DNA from: Nitrosomonas sp.
GTDB lineage: Bacteria; Pseudomonadota; Gammaproteobacteria; Burkholderiales; Nitrosomonadaceae
DNA: 64,000 bases
Direction: 5' to 3'
Assembly (NCBI RefSeq): GCF_020852615.1
Contig: NZ_JADZAJ010000015.1
Coordinates: 23,433-87,432, forward strand
Shown here: positions 29,073-35,846 of the stretch, in pieces
Numbering within the stretch: the first letter of the stretch is position 1
Layout: every line of letters starts with the position of its first letter
Position numbers and translations under genes: made by a program
Notes under the pieces: generated by a model
Seen by the model: the letters and a program-made list of their open reading frames with translations, nothing else
What the model was told of the DNA's origin: nothing
The model's database searches: none

Positions 29073-30248
29073 TCAGATCACAATGACTTCCGGTAACGGA
29101 AAACCGTTGAAATTACTGGCATATGATGTTGTATAGGCGCCGGCATTAGGAATAAAAATGAAATCATCTTCCTGAACATCTTCAGGCAGCATCTCATCGT
29201 GCATCAGCACATCCACGGAATCACATGTCGGACCGGCAACTGACCAGGGAACCAGAGGCCCGTTGCGTTGCGTCAGGATTTCATAACGCAACCCTTCACT
29301 GACTTCAATGATGCCGCCGAATATCCCGGCATCCCAGTACATCCAGCGTTTGCCGTTACGGGTAGCAGTACCAACCACGCGGCACACAAAACACGCTGAA
29401 TCAGATACCAGGTAACGCCCGGGTTCGGCCATGATGTGTATATCTTCCGGTAAATCAGCAATTGCCTCGTTGATAACCCCGGCTATGATTTCAATGGAAG
29501 GAATCGGTTTAACGTGGCGTACCGGATAACCTCCTCCCAGATTCAGCAGGCGTGGCTTCAGACCGGCCTCACGCATGCCGGCAAACACCGTTTTGGCACG
29601 TTCAATACCCACTCGCCAGTTTTGTGGATTACGGCATTGAGATCCCACATGAAAAGTCACACCGGCCAGATCTGCTTTCAGTCTGACAGCTTCATCAATG
29701 ATTTCACTGACATCCACCAGATGTGTCCCGAACTTCCCTGCCAGCGGCCAGTCACTGCCGATATTGGGAGTATCAATACGCAGATACAGCTTGGCATCCG
29801 GCTTGATGCTGACGATCTTGCGCAGCTCTTCAACGCTGTCCAGTACATACCATTCAACCCCTTTTGCCGCAGCATACTCAATATAAGCACGTGATTTCAT
29901 GGGGTTGCTGTAGAAAATTTCAGCAGCCGGCACCCCCAGCCCCATCAGCAGATCAAGCTCGGCGATTGAGGCAATTTCAAACCCCACCCCCTCCTCAATC
30001 AATGTTTTCAGCACACGTGGATCAGGATTGGCTTTGGCAGCGTAATGGGGATGTACACGCGGCATGGCAGCCTTGAATCGTCGGGCTTTGTTGCGAATGA
30101 TACTGGTGTCGATCAGCAGGAAGGGCTGCTGATAACCCTGTTTTAATCTGGTGTCCACCAGAGTGAGATCAATGCTGATCTCGGGGTGGGTATCAAAAAT
30201 TATGCTGGTTTCTACTGGCTGATGTGCTGCAGTGGACTGTTTTTTCAT
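29073..30248 (-). CDS. Ornithine/lysine decarboxylase (fold type III, PLP)
   Basis: This 391-residue alanine-racemase-fold decarboxylase has the PLP lysine in HYAAKANPDP (Lys72), the glycine-rich GVGFEIASIAELDLL, GGGYPVRH, the phosphate-binding EPGRYLVSDSAC and the active-site GPTCDSVDVL. The last is the usual Cys-Asp pair of ornithine decarboxylases. It should make putrescine (or cadaverine) for polyamine supply; the choice of substrate is not certain from sequence. I use ATG 30248, which has a good AGGAGG site. The longer frame starts at a TTG inside that site. A 21-codon ORF with its own strong ribosome-binding site lies immediately upstream in the same transcript. Confidence 0.9.
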   Translation of the reverse strand: MKKQSTAAHQPVETSIIFDTHPEISIDLTLVDTRLKQGYQQPFLLIDTSIIRNKARRFKAAMPRVHPHYAAKANPDPRVLKTLIEEGVGFEIASIAELDLLMGLGVPAAEIFYSNPMKSRAYIEYAAAKGVEWYVLDSVEELRKIVSIKPDAKLYLRIDTPNIGSDWPLAGKFGTHLVDVSEIIDEAVRLKADLAGVTFHVGSQCRNPQNWRVGIERAKTVFAGMREAGLKPRLLNLGGGYPVRHVKPIPSIEIIAGVINEAIADLPEDIHIMAEPGRYLVSDSACFVCRVVGTATRNGKRWMYWDAGIFGGIIEVSEGLRYEILTQRNGPLVPWSVAGPTCDSVDVLMHDEMLPEDVQEDDFIFIPNAGAYTTSYASNFNGFPLPEVIVI

Positions 30249-30273
30249 GAGAGCGCCTCCTGGCAATTACCAA

Positions 30274-30339
30274 CTACGTTTCAGGGATATGAACATGTAC
30301 CCAATCAGTCAGAACAAACAGGTTTATCTTGCTTCTCAT
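30274..30339 (-). CDS. Putative leader peptide (21 codons) upstream of the decarboxylase
   Basis: A short frame runs from ATG 30339 to TAG 30274. It is preceded by a near-perfect AAGGAGG at 30345-30351 with five-base spacing. The peptide begins MRSKINLFVLTDW and ends HIPET. Its stop lies 25 bp upstream of the decarboxylase ATG, on the same strand and behind the same promoter. The ribosome-binding site is as strong as that of the enzyme itself, so I think it is translated. By analogy with the SpeFL arrest peptide before the E. coli ornithine decarboxylase gene, it may sense ornithine or a polyamine; the sequence is unlike SpeFL. No match is known to me. Confidence 0.6.
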   Translation of the reverse strand: MRSKINLFVLTDWVHVHIPET

Positions 30340-30380
30340 GATGACCTCCTTATGGGCTACGGCATTTTCTAAAGGGACGC

Positions 30381-30408
30381 ATTATAGACCTGATTTTCTC
30401 ATAATCAA
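30381..30408 (-). promoter_or_regulatory. Sigma-70-type promoter for the leader ORF and decarboxylase
   Basis: On the minus strand a TTGATT (-35, 30403-30408) is separated by 16 bases from a perfect TATAAT (-10, 30381-30386). Transcription should begin near 30374, giving about 35 nt before the leader ATG and including its Shine-Dalgarno. Confidence 0.65.
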
Positions 30409-30716
30409 GTATTTTTTTTATCAAAAAAACATGTTATAAATCATTCTGTTATATTGATAATGACTTGTCTGTTTCCACTAAAAACCACATAAGTCGTCCG
30501 ACCGTTCTGCAAATGATCTTTTTAATCCGGAAAAATCAGATTCTGCTATTTATCACACCGTGACTGCTCCCCTTTTTCGAATAAAAAGCACCTCTGAAAA
30601 TGAATAAATTATTTGCGTATAACTCAGTGCTGAGACTAATATCCCAAACGGTCAGTTCTGCCGATGAGCTGATATGTTTATCAATGCATGTCCATTAATA
30701 ACAGAAGGAGATAGTG
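30409..30716. other. Intergenic region between the decarboxylase promoter and the PepSY-like gene
   Basis: This AT-rich stretch of about 300 bp separates divergent genes. No ORF or RNA gene is recognisable. A small inverted repeat, CTCAG-TG-CTGAG, lies near 30624-30635. The plus-strand promoter for the 30717 gene should be here, but I cannot assign it with confidence. Confidence 0.35.
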
Positions 30717-30983
30717 ATGAAAGGAACTACCTTAGCCGCCATTTTTACGGCAGCCGCACTGCTTTTTTCTTTTAACAGCGCATTTGCCGGTAACGAAGGC
30801 CTGCCTGCCAGTCAGGTAATTGCTGCCATCAACACAGCCACTGCAGCCACTCCCGGGCTCATTCACGAAGTTGAAATCGAGCAGAAACTTGGAAAACTGA
30901 TTGTCGAAGTAAAAATTATCGATGCCAAAGGCCAGAAAGTTAAGGTCAGAATTGATCCGGAAAAAAATGCGGTAATGCAGTAA
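30717..30983 (+). CDS. Small exported PepSY-like protein
   Basis: This 88-residue protein has a clear signal peptide (MKGTTLAAIFTAAALLFSFN, cleaved after AFA). A single PepSY-like module follows, with the pattern AAINTATAATPGLIHEVEIEQ then LIVEVKIIDAKGQKVKVRIDP. The ATG at 30717 follows an AAGGAG site; an in-frame GTG one codon earlier is less well spaced. PepSY modules are thought to restrain or sense proteases or to act in the cell envelope; the exact function is unknown. It is a single gene, 160 bp before rimO. Confidence 0.72.
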   Translation: MKGTTLAAIFTAAALLFSFNSAFAGNEGLPASQVIAAINTATAATPGLIHEVEIEQKLGKLIVEVKIIDAKGQKVKVRIDPEKNAVMQ

Positions 30984-31142
30984 TTCACCAACTTCACCGG
31001 ACGGCGGCCCGGCAAGGGTACTGAAAGAATATACGAACAGACAATCACACCTGCCGGGCTGCCCGCTCTGTCTATCTGTCCAGCCTCCCGAGAAACCTCA
31101 GGTACCCCCGGTAACCACACGATTAATCCTGCGAGAACCTGA

Positions 31143-32498
31143 ATGACATCTGCTCCATCTTCTCCGATATCACAACAGCCACAACACCCTGCAATTCCGC
31201 GTGTCGGTTTTGTTTCCCTTGGCTGCCCCAAGGCAACAGTGGATTCCGAACGTATCCTCACCTGTCTGCGGGCAGAGGGTTATCTGATTTCGCCCAGCTA
31301 TGCTGAAGCCGATCTGGTCGTTGTCAACACCTGCGGTTTTATTGACAGTGCCGTGGCGGAATCGCTGGAAACCATAGGTGAAGCACTGACTGAAAATGGC
31401 AAGGTAATCGTGACCGGCTGCCTCGGTGCAAAAGAGGACGTCATCCGGCAGGCACACCCCAGCGTGCTGGCAGTAACCGGCCCGCAAGCCACTGAAGAAG
31501 TCATGGCGGCTATCCACCATCATCTGCCCAAACCGCACGATCCCTATCTTGATCTGGTACCACCACAGGGAATCAGGCTCACACCCAAACACTATGCCTA
31601 TCTCAAGATTTCCGAGGGCTGCAACCATCGCTGCACGTTCTGCATCATTCCCAGCATGCGCGGCGATCTGGTCAGCCGGCCGGTGGGAGGCGTGCTGCAG
31701 GAAGCACAAAGTCTGGTTGAAGCCGGGGTCAAGGAGCTGCTGATCATCTCCCAGGACACCAGTGCCTACGGTGTGGATATCAAATACCGCACCGGCTTCT
31801 GGCAGGGCAGGCCGGTTCGCACCCGTATTACCGAACTGGCAAAAGCACTGGGAGAATTCGGTGTCTGGGTACGGTTGCATTACGTCTATCCCTACCCGCA
31901 TGTGGACGAACTGATCCCGCTAATGGCAGATGGTAAACTCCTGCCTTATCTGGACATTCCTTTCCAGCACGCCAATGAGCGCATACTCAGGCTGATGAAA
32001 CGCCCGGCCAGCAGTGAAAATGTACTGGCACGTATCCGTCAGTGGCGCGGTATCTGTCCGGATATCGCATTACGCAGCACCTTTATCGTCGGTTTTCCAG
32101 GCGAAACCGAGCAGGAATTTGAGGAATTACTGGCTTTTCTGGAAGAAGCGCAGCTTGACCGGGTTGGCGCATTTGCCTATTCACCCGTCAAAGGTGCGGC
32201 TGCCAATGCACTGCCGGATCACATCCCCTCTGAAATCCAGCAGGAGCGGCTGGAAAGGCTGATGCAACGACAGGAAACCATCAGTGAAAAACGTCTGGCA
32301 GCGAAAAAAGGCCGGCAACTCAGGGTACTGATAGATACAGTTGATGAAGAAGGTGCCATTGCCAGAAGCTACGCTGATGCACCGGAAATTGACGGCGTTG
32401 TTTATATCAGCAATGCCTCAGCCCTGAAAACAGGTGATTGGGCGGATGTACGTGTTACCGATACCGATATTCACGATTTATGGGCGGAAAAAATCTGA
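31143..32498 (+). CDS. rimO: Ribosomal protein S12 methylthiotransferase
   Basis: RimO adds a methylthio group to an aspartate of ribosomal protein S12 with radical SAM chemistry. The N-terminal UPF0004 domain supplies cluster ligands in [21 protein letters not shown] and VTGCLGA. The radical-SAM cluster motif is [15 protein letters not shown]. The C-terminal TRAM domain starts around residue 385 ([10 protein letters not shown]). The length of 451 is normal. The proline- and serine-rich first 18 residues are poorly conserved, as usual. Confidence 0.95.
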   Translation: MTSAPSSPISQQPQHPAIPRVGFVSLGCPKATVDSERILTCLRAEGYLISPSYAEADLVVVNTCGFIDSAVAESLETIGEALTENGKVIVTGCLGAKEDVIRQAHPSVLAVTGPQATEEVMAAIHHHLPKPHDPYLDLVPPQGIRLTPKHYAYLKISEGCNHRCTFCIIPSMRGDLVSRPVGGVLQEAQSLVEAGVKELLIISQDTSAYGVDIKYRTGFWQGRPVRTRITELAKALGEFGVWVRLHYVYPYPHVDELIPLMADGKLLPYLDIPFQHANERILRLMKRPASSENVLARIRQWRGICPDIALRSTFIVGFPGETEQEFEELLAFLEEAQLDRVGAFAYSPVKGAAANALPDHIPSEIQQERLERLMQRQETISEKRLAAKKGRQLRVLIDTVDEEGAIARSYADAPEIDGVVYISNASALKTGDWADVRVTDTDIHDLWAEKI

Positions 32499-32654
32499 CG
32501 CGAGCGGTGCGGAAACATCATGACAGAAACCGGGGTACTGCCTGTCGTTCCGTTACCCCCTGCTTTATTATGCTCACAGTTACGATACGATAACAAAAGT
32601 AACAAAACGCAGAGGGCTGCAACAAAATCAAGGATAAAGACAACGCCGTGACAA

Positions 32655-32695
32655 AAACCCGGGATACTTCAGGGTAAAGCAACCTGAAATATCCC
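32655..32695 (-). terminator. Terminator downstream of the PEP-CTERM gene
   Basis: A 13-bp stem with one mismatch (GGGATACTTCAGG pairing with CCTGAAATATCCC, 32661-32695) has a nine-base loop. On the minus strand it is followed by GGGTTTTTG. It lies about 25 bp after the stop of the PEP-CTERM gene and should end its transcript. Confidence 0.65.
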
Positions 32696-32720
32696 TGTGG
32701 ATTTCTTTACTCGTTATCTG

Positions 32721-33497
32721 TCAGGCAAAAGAGGAAAAGTGTGTATTACTGTAACGACGGGTGCAGAAAAATACAGCACCCAGCCCCAGGGATAACAACA
32801 GCAATGTGCCGGGCTCACTGACCTCACGGGGATCACGAGGTTTTTCACGCCAGGTTAACAACGCCTGATTATTCATCGGACTCACCGGGGTCAACTTGTA
32901 AAATTCCCACGTATCACTCACATAATTGTTGGGTATTGAAGCTATACCAGGTTTTCCATTTGAACCAGTCAGCCAGGTATCCGCTAAAGCCCGGGCACCA
33001 TCAAAATCTGTTGTGGCTTTAAATGTCCCGTCTGACAGATTCCGTAAATTATCCCCTTCAAAGAAAATTTCCCATAGAGTTAGCTGGAAAGCCGCATCAT
33101 TTTTATTTGTACCCAAATCATTAAAGTGATTATCAAACAGCCAGCTAACCTGGGAGAGCTGTAAACCGGTCAGATTTGCTGGAGCAATGTCATAAGTCAC
33201 GTTCCGGCCAGTTACCAGCCAGTGGTTTATATCAATACAAAAAGCTTGCAAAGAATTATTCCACTCACCCCCTCCTCCAGATAGCACATTAAACTTAAAC
33301 TCACCGGCACCCACTCCACCGTTAAGCGGTGTTGTTATGTTTCCCGATTTGGATCCATTAACAAAACCCTGATAATTCAATTCGATATTAACAGCCCAGC
33401 TTGCTGAAGCGAAACCAAGGGAAGCAATTGCAGCAGTTAAAACAGCCGTTTTCCGGATACCCCAGCCAAATTGTTTATGCTCTAAAAATAACTTCAC
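32721..33497 (-). CDS. PEP-CTERM sorting domain protein
   Basis: This 258-residue exported protein has a signal peptide with a basic start (FGWGIRKTAVLTAAIASLGF, cleavage near AVN). The extracellular part is beta-rich and Asn/Gly-rich. The C-terminal sorting signal is SEPGTLLLL, then a hydrophobic helix, then RRYSN. The Pro-Glu-Pro core is varied to Ser-Glu-Pro. Such proteins are processed by exosortase A and often associate with exopolysaccharide; the exosortase-associated glycosyltransferase at 19-20 kb fits. The specific function is unknown. Confidence 0.82.
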   Translation of the reverse strand: MKLFLEHKQFGWGIRKTAVLTAAIASLGFASASWAVNIELNYQGFVNGSKSGNITTPLNGGVGAGEFKFNVLSGGGGEWNNSLQAFCIDINHWLVTGRNVTYDIAPANLTGLQLSQVSWLFDNHFNDLGTNKNDAAFQLTLWEIFFEGDNLRNLSDGTFKATTDFDGARALADTWLTGSNGKPGIASIPNNYVSDTWEFYKLTPVSPMNNQALLTWREKPRDPREVSEPGTLLLLSLGLGAVFFCTRRYSNTHFSSFA

Positions 33498-33750
33498 CGT
33501 ATTTCTCCTTATTGGTTCTTATGTGATACCCGGTCATTCCAGGCATCTTCACCTTCTATTGAGCATTAAACATGCCAGAGATTAAATATCATTAATAAAC
33601 AGACAGATAAAAAACAGGTTTATAATCTTGCTTAAGGGAGTGTAAAAAAACCCAACAGGTTTTAGGTGCATTGAGCCTGGTCTTCGGGTACAAATCACAG
33701 CCAGAACACACAACTTGAATTACAGGCTTGATACAGGAGGTTGCGTTACC

Positions 33751-34095
33751 ATGCCGGACATGAAAAACAAGATTGAAAGCAGGCTGCAATCATTGCAACC
33801 GCAGTTTCTGGAAGTGATCAACGAGAGCTACCGTCACAATGTGCCGGCAGGATCGGAATCCCATTTCAAAGTGACAATTGTCTCGGATGTGTTTAGTGGC
33901 AAACCCCTGGTGGCGCGTCACCGGCTGGTTAATACCACACTGACAGATGAAATCGTCCGCTCCATTCACGCGCTGGCGCTGCATACGCTCACCCCCGCGG
34001 AATGGCGGGAACGTAATGAAACGGCACATACCTCCCCGCCCTGCCTGGGTGGCTCCCCCGGCGAGATACGTGCCGGTGCAAAAAAAGTATGCTGA
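33751..34095 (+). CDS. BolA family protein
   Basis: This protein of about 114 residues has the BolA core: KIESRLQSLQPQFLEVINES, HNVPAGSESHFKVTIVSDVFSG and LVARHRLVNTTLTDEIVRSIHALALHTLTPAEWRER. The conserved His in the SHFKV strand and the C-terminal cysteine-containing tail (SPPCLGG) are notable. BolA proteins pair with monothiol glutaredoxins in iron-sulfur handling and affect envelope gene expression. ATG 33751 follows an AGGAGG site at ten bases. The tail after residue 100 has no family match. Confidence 0.85.
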   Translation: MPDMKNKIESRLQSLQPQFLEVINESYRHNVPAGSESHFKVTIVSDVFSGKPLVARHRLVNTTLTDEIVRSIHALALHTLTPAEWRERNETAHTSPPCLGGSPGEIRAGAKKVC

Positions 34096-34395
34096 CTTTT
34101 TTCAGGAAAATTCTGGGGCATTCACTATGCAAAAATTATTGATTTTTTTCGCATCCCGATTTTACGGCGGGCTGGTTTTACGGCAGAAATAAACAGACGG
34201 TTTCCACCTTGCTGCAAGCCATAAATGAAATATCGCGGTCAGACCAGCGTACTAACCCGGTGACCGGGTGTGATTCGGTATACAGCCTCAAGCCTTTATG
34301 GTGAATCTGATCGAGTGAATAAGACAGTCTCATAACAGGAAAAGCTATAATATCGCCCTTATTTTCAGTGTTTCGTCCATCTTAAGGCGGCTATT
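34096..34395 (+). other. Gap between bolA and the ECF sigma gene
   Basis: This 300-bp stretch has no convincing gene. A TATAAT-like hexamer sits at about 34346-34351 (in AAGCTATAATATCG), roughly 45 bases before the likely sigma-factor start and could be its -10 element. The matching -35 is not clear. Confidence 0.35.
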
Positions 34396-34965
34396 CTGGC
34401 TACTCGGCAGGAACTCTCAGAATTTCTCAGTGAAGTTGAGCTGCGTGCGTATAAGCAGGCATTATTTGCTGTGCAGGATGAGCATGCGGCACTTGATATC
34501 GTCCAGGATTCGATGATGAAGCTGGTTGAAAAATACTCAGACAAGCCTCTCTCCGAAATTCCCCCTCTGTTTCAGCGCATCTTGCAGAATACGATTCGTG
34601 ATTTTTATCGCCGACAGAAATCACGCTCGCTCTGGGTAACATTATTTTCATCATTCATACCCGATTCGGATGACAGAGAAACCGGTACGGATATACCCGA
34701 GTCATTGCCGGTAGCCCCGGATTTTGGCTGTAAAAACAACCCCGGCACTGCAGCAGAACAATCACAGATCATCGAGCTGATCAGCCAGGCAATAGAAAAT
34801 TTACCGCCACGTCAACGGGAAGCCTTTCTGCTGCGTTACTGGGAAGAGATGGATGTGTCTGAAACAGCCAGGGTCATGGACTGTTCAGAAGGCAGCGTAA
34901 AAACGCATTGTTCCCGGGCAGCTCATACACTTGCTGCTCTGTTGGAGAGTAAAGGAATCAAATGA
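34396..34965 (+). CDS. ECF-type RNA polymerase sigma factor
   Basis: This protein of about 190 residues has sigma region 2 (FAVQDEHAALDIVQDSMMKLVEKY, then LFQRILQNTIRDFYRRQK) and region 4 (LPPRQREAFLLRYWEEMDVSETARVMDCSEGSVKTHCSRA). The reading frame has in-frame homology to region 2 well before the first standard start (GTG 34471). The family N-terminus ATRQELSEFL lies upstream, beginning right after CTG 34396, with ATT at 34393 as the only alternative. AAGGCGG at 34384-34390 would be the ribosome-binding site. So a rare CTG or ATT start is likely. The stop overlaps the DUF3619 gene (ATGA). The target promoters are unknown. Confidence 0.8.
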   Translation: MATRQELSEFLSEVELRAYKQALFAVQDEHAALDIVQDSMMKLVEKYSDKPLSEIPPLFQRILQNTIRDFYRRQKSRSLWVTLFSSFIPDSDDRETGTDIPESLPVAPDFGCKNNPGTAAEQSQIIELISQAIENLPPRQREAFLLRYWEEMDVSETARVMDCSEGSVKTHCSRAAHTLAALLESKGIK

Positions 34966-35717
34966 TGACTGAGGAAGAGAGAACGGGGAAAACCGTCAAA
35001 GGATTGCTGGACAAAAGCCTGGGTGATATCACCCCCGGCACCTTGTATCGCCTGCAGGCAGCGCGCAGAGCCGCGCTGGAACAGTATCAGCCGGCTGGAG
35101 AGGTATTGCACACCGGTACCGATACTCTGGTTCAGAGCGGGCTGCACTGGATTTCATCTCATGCCGGCAGACTGTTGCTGACAGCAAGTCTGTTGTTTTT
35201 TCTGGCGACACACAGTTACTGGCAGAAACAGCATCGTATCGAAGACAAAACCACGACTGCTCCCGCCATCCTCACACAGGACGCACCTTCCGGCGCCCCG
35301 AAAACCAATGATACGGCTGATATGTACACGCCTTCCGATGAGGTGGCGAATGAGGTAACAGCCGGGGAAGCAGCTCCCCGGGATTCTGATGATGAAGGCG
35401 GTCATGCTAATGAAGCAGTGTCCGGGGTTGGCACGGAAACCGGTGATACGGGTGATTCCGATGATTCCGGCGAGGCTGACAGTGTGGATAATGCCGGCGA
35501 TACCAGTAATGCTGGTACCTATGATTCTGCAGAAAACCAGGATTCACTGAATCAGGAAGAAACCGGCAGTACCGATGATTACGCACCAGGTGCAGATGAT
35601 ACGGTGGATTTCTACGATGAGGAAAATACCCCGGACACACCGGATACAACAGGTACAAACCAGAGCAATACAGACAGTACTGATCATGCCGGCGACACCA
35701 GTGACACACCCCGATAA
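34962..35717 (+). CDS. DUF3619-like membrane protein with acidic low-complexity tail
   Basis: The first ~95 residues match the DUF3619 pattern that follows ECF sigma genes in betaproteobacteria: KGLLDKSLGDITPGTLYRLQAARRAAL, then one membrane helix (LLLTASLLFFLATHSYW, residues ~69-85). The remaining ~150 residues are a highly acidic Asp/Thr/Gly/Asn-rich tract with loose repeats such as GDTGDSDDSGEAD and DTPDTTGTNQSNTD. A single helix beside a sigma factor suggests an anti-sigma or membrane-sensor role, but this is not established for the family. With the basic N-terminus inside, the acidic tail would be periplasmic. Confidence 0.7.
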   Translation: MMTEEERTGKTVKGLLDKSLGDITPGTLYRLQAARRAALEQYQPAGEVLHTGTDTLVQSGLHWISSHAGRLLLTASLLFFLATHSYWQKQHRIEDKTTTAPAILTQDAPSGAPKTNDTADMYTPSDEVANEVTAGEAAPRDSDDEGGHANEAVSGVGTETGDTGDSDDSGEADSVDNAGDTSNAGTYDSAENQDSLNQEETGSTDDYAPGADDTVDFYDEENTPDTPDTTGTNQSNTDSTDHAGDTSDTPR

Positions 35718-35846
35718 TCACTTTTGACAGATGGTGGCCTGATCCGGCTATCCGTCAAATAATGTAACCCTCCCCTGCAACGGCCGCTTGCAGCGATTGT
35801 TTGCATCGGCCGTTTCCACGCTACTTCACGTTATTTTTTGTAATTA

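Noticed and set aside
31006..31058. Inverted repeat GCCCGGCA / TGCCGGGC before rimO
   Set aside because: The arms are separated by about 40 bases and no T-tract follows, so it is not a convincing terminator or riboswitch.
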